Source: Vibrio sp. MedPE-SWchi (GTDB taxonomy: Bacteria; Pseudomonadota; Gammaproteobacteria; Enterobacterales; Vibrionaceae). From it: a stretch of DNA of 64,000 nucleotides. The stretch spans positions 372,001-436,000 of the forward strand of contig MPDB01000001.1 in assembly GCA_001874155.1 (NCBI GenBank), given 5' to 3'. The notes under the pieces are model-generated. The model worked only from the letters and a program-made list of their open reading frames with translations. It ran no database searches and was not told the origin of the DNA. Shown here piece by piece: positions 59,515 to 64,000 of the stretch; position 1 is the stretch's first letter, and every line of letters starts with the position of its first letter. The translations under genes and the position numbers were made by a program.

Positions 59515-62500
59515 TTAAATTTCGTGGATGATGATTTGTTGGTCAATCAACGCCGTCATGATGTCGTTCGATTCCGAACCACCAAGAGTGAGCTGAGGAG
59601 CTAAATCTTCAACGAGAATCGTCTGATCTTCCGTTCCAACACCGTTAGGGTGAATATGTAGCTCGACATCATTGCCTTCAATCGAGGCTTCAACATGGCC
59701 AAGCAAGGTGTCCATATTAACGTCTTCCATGCGCAGCTCTGGTAATACTTCTCGTAGGTCGATTTTGTCGCCCTCATCGACATGGAAATCGGTGATTTTG
59801 TCGACAGCACCATTATCAATGTCGTGCCAAACGAACGTATCCATACCCGTTCCGCCCGTTAGAACATCGTAACCAGCACCACCATCAATCACATCATTTC
59901 CGTCACCACCAACCAAGGTATCGTTGCCTTCACCACCTTGAAGATCGTTGTTACCGCTGCCCCCTTCCAGTCGATCGTTGCCAATGCCTGACAGAATTTG
60001 GCTATCCTCACCCTCTCCTAGAACGAACTGATCGTCATCTTTATCGGTCGCATCAATAATGCTTGAATCTGCAATGACCTTAAGATTGAGTTCGACGGGG
60101 CTAGAAAGTGCAGCGTCACTGTTTGACTCAGTGGATATTGCTATCACAGAAATGTTGTACTCACCCGCTGGAGAATCCTCTATTTTTAACGTAGCCAATT
60201 GCTCTTCGGTTACAATCCAATCGCCTGTTGAACTATCCACTTCTCCAGCGTCACTTGTCAAAACAGCATCGTCATGCAAACCGGTAATTTTCAACGTTAA
60301 GGTTTCTCGGTTATCGGTTAAAGCCACCAATAACCCAACAAGAGTAATACCATTCGCACTCGCTGTTTCACTCGCGGTGATATTTTTGATGTAATTCAAG
60401 GCAGGATCGACACTTAACGTTGGGGCATCCGCCACTGGATTCACTTGAATCTCATAGCGCATGGGATCGGTAGTGAGTTCGCTGCCAGAAGGACACCCAC
60501 TGTCGGTTGCCAAAACAACCAATTCGATATTACTCATCGATACATCAGCAGCGTCGATGTAAACACCATTAGGCGCGACTGGCGTATCGATTACGGCATT
60601 CAACTCGGCCAACGTTCCAATCAACACAATATTGTTGGTGCCTTGCCCTGTGACCGACATCGTTGAACCATTCGGCACATTCACAGATAGCGTGCCACTA
60701 TTAACGGTAAGATTCACCGTCATTAAGTCATCTGCATACTGGCCAACATAATCAGGGTCGCTGATATTAATACCACTGATCAATTGCTCGTCCGCTTCAT
60801 CAATCACATGGGTAACATGCTCCCCGTCAATCACTGGCATGTCGTTCACCCCTTCAACCACAAAACTGACTTCCGCCGAGTCTTGTAAAGGAACAGGTTC
60901 GCCATTACTTGTACCGTTGTCTTGTACGGTATAGCTGATTTTCACATCACCATTAAACTCATCCGCAGCGGTGAATGTCCAATAGGTACCATCAGCGCTT
61001 TGAACAAGATCGCCTTGTCCTTCAGCAATGGAAACATCCGTAACAACAAGGGTATCGCCTTCCTTATCGTTGGTTGCATTGATAAGATCTTGTTCATAGA
61101 TGACGATCTGGCCCTCTTCGAGAATAGTGTCATAGTCAAGATTTGAAGCCTCGGGCTGATCGTTTACATCAGTAACACTAATCTCAAACGTCGTGCTATT
61201 TTCCGCTGACGTTGCCGCATTTCCATCATCGATTAAACCGTTGTTCTCGCCATCATTGACGGTGGCTGTCACGGTAACTGGGCCCGAAGCATTGCCATCA
61301 TTGCTGTCTAAATCTGGCTTGAAGCTGACTTGATCCGCCCCTAACGCCGCATTGATCTCATCCACAGTACCAATCATGGTGAGCTTGCCATCCCTGTCGA
61401 GAGAGAAATCCACACTGGCTGAATCAACAAATATCAGTTCACCTTTATCGACACTGAGCACCAGAGTATAATCGGCATTTGGGTCATCAAACGTGGCGTC
61501 TATATCCGCGATGGTAAGGCTATTGATGGCAACGACAGTATCTTCTTTCGTCTCCAGATCGTCGACCTTAACAAAGGTTGGCTGATCGTTAACCGGATCA
61601 ATCACCAACGCCACATCAAACACGCGCGCCTCACCAAGGTACTCATTACCATCGGCATCTCTATCCACCGATTGAACGCTGATAGTGAGTGGCGCATCAA
61701 TGCCCTGTACGTTGCCATCATCACTGTTATGCTGACCAGAGTTAAAGACTATCTTATCGACCTGCTGAGCCAATATATCCAATGTCCAAGTATCGCTATC
61801 GGCGTCGTAGCTCGCTGGAAGAGTACCGTTTGGATGATAAATGGTGGCACCTTGAGGAACACCTGTGACTTCAATTCTGATGACTTCAGCACTGTTTTCA
61901 ATATAAGTGCCTTGCCCTGTGACAACCTCTGTTCTATCAATCACCGACGCATCAATATCTATGTCAATATTGATGCCTTCTAAGCCAGAAATAGAGTCAG
62001 TCGCGTCAATATCAATGATGTCACCAGCAGGCGTCACATTCAGCGCAAAGGTCGGCAAGCCTTCGACAGGCGTTGGCTGCTCTAATAACGACTCTTGGGT
62101 AAACACCACCACACCAAACTCCGCACTACCGCTGAAGTTTTTCGGAGGAAGTACCGATATCGCACTAAGATCTATCGACGTTCCAGCATCAGCAGGTAAG
62201 TTCACACTCCAAACGCCATCGCCATTGTTTTTAACCGCGTAACCAGAGTCGGCGGTAAACAAGAACCCATCCGGTACACCCACAAATTTCATCGAGACAA
62301 AAGACTCTGAGCCATCAAGGTCGGTTAATGAAATCGCGACAGATGACAGCTCACCGAGAGAGACAGCCGTGTCTTCAACAGTCGTGACCTCTATTTGAGT
62401 AGCGCCGTCTTCTAACCCAATGACTTCAACGCCATCAAGTACCGGTGTGACTTCAAAACTGACCTTGGTATTAAACGTATCACTATGCTCTGCAAAGGTG

Positions 62501-64000
62501 TCTGTATCGAATACGTCGAATGTCGCTTTATCAACCACCGTGCCAGAGACATCAATTGTCACTTCATTTTGGTCGTCTTCGCCTGGGTAGTTTTCATTGG
62601 CTTTGAATAACACGTTATCCAAAGCACCAGCTTGTATCTCACTCTGGGTGAACGTCAATACAGGCCCAATGATATCGCCGTTTGCTTCATAGAAAGCACC
62701 GACGCCACCTTCAATGGATAGCGTAATGCTAGAAAGTGATTCTTGGCCGCCTTCAATACCCGACACGGTATCGGCGAGCTGGTAACTAAAGTCCAGTTGA
62801 ATGTAGCTGTCTTCGTAGCCCACCGCATCTGGCTCATTGTTTTCGTCACCATCGAGATCCATTGGAACCATGTGGTCATCTAGTGAACCTAACACCTCCA
62901 AAGTAATACCTGGATTATTGCCATTCACATCGGCAATGGGGTCGACTTTCACCACCACATTACCGTTAGCGACATTGGTATCACCAGAGGTCGTGTCTTT
63001 GGTGATCACGGTAATCGGTAGCTTAAAGTCACCAGAATAATCATTAGGCAGGGTCAAATTCAAACCCGTAAAGGACTCAATGACACCAGCGTCTGAGATG
63101 TTCGTTTGGAACACGAACTGCCCATTAATGAAGTCGATCTCGGCACCTGAAACAGAAATAGGGTAATTCACCCCATCTATCTCCACAGAATCATCAATCA
63201 CGATGGTCACTTCATCTGCTGAGGTCTCTCCATCCGGTACGGTTAACGTAATAATGTCATCAAGCTGCTCACCAAGGTTAACGACTCTATCTTCCGTGGC
63301 AGTAATGATTTGATCTTCTGTAATAGCGATATCGGCGGCTTTTTCGCCTCCTGAAACAACCGACTCAGGGAACACGAGCAACACCGAACCCGTACGATCG
63401 GCTTCTGGTGATCGTTCATTGGTGTCTTCACCTTCATCGGTCACTAAGGTTTCAATGACCATTTTGATGTCGTTGAGATTGTTCTCTTCATCAACCTCAT
63501 CTGGCGGCAGTGTTAACCCATTCGGCGCACTCACGCTAAACGCCTCTTCATCGGTGATGATCCAGCGACCATTGCCTTCATACGCCGCGCCTGTTACCAG
63601 TAGTTGGCTGATAACCGTTGCACTCAGTGGCGTACCATTGGTGTGCGTGAGTTCAATGATGACTTCACTGACCACTTCATCAGAGGATGCATCGGTTTCG
63701 TTGTAACGGATAACATATTCTCCGTCCCACACTTCGTTGTCATCATCGTCAAGTGTTTGATTGTCACTGTTGGTTGTGAATCGAATCACGCCGTTTTCAT
63801 CAGCTTCAATGGTTGAATATTCCGTTGACCCGCTTTCGTCGGTGACACCAAGGTAATTCGTCGGCGTATTGCTGTCACTGTCGTCAGCTTCGACGATAGC
63901 ACGAACCACCACCTTAACTTCACCCGTCAGTGTTGCAGTAACACGGCCACCCTCACCGTCTATATCATCACTGGTGTATTCGTGATCGCGTTCTTCAATT
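59515..64000 (-). CDS. Giant RTX adhesin with cadherin/Ig-like repeats and type I secretion C-terminus, 5' end beyond the window
   Basis: Repeated Ig/cadherin-like blocks; GNDRLEGGSGNNDLQGGEGNDTLVGGDGNDVIDGGAGYDVLTGGTGMDTFVW RTX nonapeptides near the C-terminus; frame open to base 64000. Confidence 0.93.
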   Translation of the reverse strand, partial: IEERDHEYTSDDIDGEGGRVTATLTGEVKVVVRAIVEADDSDSNTPTNYLGVTDESGSTEYSTIEADENGVIRFTTNSDNQTLDDDDNEVWDGEYVIRYNETDASSDEVVSEVIIELTHTNGTPLSATVISQLLVTGAAYEGNGRWIITDEEAFSVSAPNGLTLPPDEVDEENNLNDIKMVIETLVTDEGEDTNERSPEADRTGSVLLVFPESVVSGGEKAADIAITEDQIITATEDRVVNLGEQLDDIITLTVPDGETSADEVTIVIDDSVEIDGVNYPISVSGAEIDFINGQFVFQTNISDAGVIESFTGLNLTLPNDYSGDFKLPITVITKDTTSGDTNVANGNVVVKVDPIADVNGNNPGITLEVLGSLDDHMVPMDLDGDENNEPDAVGYEDSYIQLDFSYQLADTVSGIEGGQESLSSITLSIEGGVGAFYEANGDIIGPVLTFTQSEIQAGALDNVLFKANENYPGEDDQNEVTIDVSGTVVDKATFDVFDTDTFAEHSDTFNTKVSFEVTPVLDGVEVIGLEDGATQIEVTTVEDTAVSLGELSSVAISLTDLDGSESFVSMKFVGVPDGFLFTADSGYAVKNNGDGVWSVNLPADAGTSIDLSAISVLPPKNFSGSAEFGVVVFTQESLLEQPTPVEGLPTFALNVTPAGDIIDIDATDSISGLEGINIDIDIDASVIDRTEVVTGQGTYIENSAEVIRIEVTGVPQGATIYHPNGTLPASYDADSDTWTLDILAQQVDKIVFNSGQHNSDDGNVQGIDAPLTISVQSVDRDADGNEYLGEARVFDVALVIDPVNDQPTFVKVDDLETKEDTVVAINSLTIADIDATFDDPNADYTLVLSVDKGELIFVDSASVDFSLDRDGKLTMIGTVDEINAALGADQVSFKPDLDSNDGNASGPVTVTATVNDGENNGLIDDGNAATSAENSTTFEISVTDVNDQPEASNLDYDTILEEGQIVIYEQDLINATNDKEGDTLVVTDVSIAEGQGDLVQSADGTYWTFTAADEFNGDVKISYTVQDNGTSNGEPVPLQDSAEVSFVVEGVNDMPVIDGEHVTHVIDEADEQLISGINISDPDYVGQYADDLMTVNLTVNSGTLSVNVPNGSTMSVTGQGTNNIVLIGTLAELNAVIDTPVAPNGVYIDAADVSMSNIELVVLATDSGCPSGSELTTDPMRYEIQVNPVADAPTLSVDPALNYIKNITASETASANGITLVGLLVALTDNRETLTLKITGLHDDAVLTSDAGEVDSSTGDWIVTEEQLATLKIEDSPAGEYNISVIAISTESNSDAALSSPVELNLKVIADSSIIDATDKDDDQFVLGEGEDSQILSGIGNDRLEGGSGNNDLQGGEGNDTLVGGDGNDVIDGGAGYDVLTGGTGMDTFVWHDIDNGAVDKITDFHVDEGDKIDLREVLPELRMEDVNMDTLLGHVEASIEGNDVELHIHPNGVGTEDQTILVEDLAPQLTLGGSESNDIMTALIDQQIIIHEI

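Noticed and set aside
63243-63437. Antisense/alternate-frame ORFs throughout the RTX gene (e.g. 60059-60394, 61907-62242, 63419-63706)
   Set aside because: Overlap a long, clearly coding frame with strong domain structure; no independent support.
1-64000. CRISPR arrays, rRNA/tRNA genes, IS elements, prophage modules
   Set aside because: No regularly spaced repeats, no tRNA/rRNA motifs and no transposase, integrase or phage structural proteins noticed in the reading or ORF track.

Overview
The window is a 64 kb Vibrio-like gamma-proteobacterial chromosomal segment; the taxon is inferred from gene content and was not searched. It is protein-coding and dominated by accessory genes. I saw no rRNA, tRNA, CRISPR array, transposase or integrase. 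Main blocks: (1) 0-11 kb: M20 peptidase tail, NADAR-RibA fusion, solute-binding protein and hybrid histidine kinase pair, GGDEF/EAL protein, and a tandem glycine riboswitch ahead of an AgcS symporter. (2) 11.2-18.9 kb: an M32 carboxypeptidase whose 3' 201 bp is duplicated about 6 kb downstream (~94% identical by hand). The duplication brackets an island with a Ser/Thr kinase - secreted protein - ECF sigma operon, a divergent lipoprotein and a frameshifted thiol-disulfide protein. (3) 19.8-31.3 kb: a hydrolase/outer-membrane cluster. Six intergenic regions there carry the same 17-bp dyad (GAYGGA-N5-YMCRTC type) 80-180 bp upstream of likely starts, which suggests an undescribed local regulon. 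(4) 31-52 kb: many stand-alone small enzymes, LysE exporters, GNATs, a BLUF protein and a TetR-oxidoreductase pair with twin operators. (5) 52-57.5 kb: a small integron-cassette-like cluster without an integrase, including a convincing Vibrio-type attC next to a DfrA-family dihydrofolate reductase. (6) 59.5 kb to the right edge: a giant RTX/cadherin-type adhesin running off the window. All family calls were made by reading the supplied translations; no database search was run.
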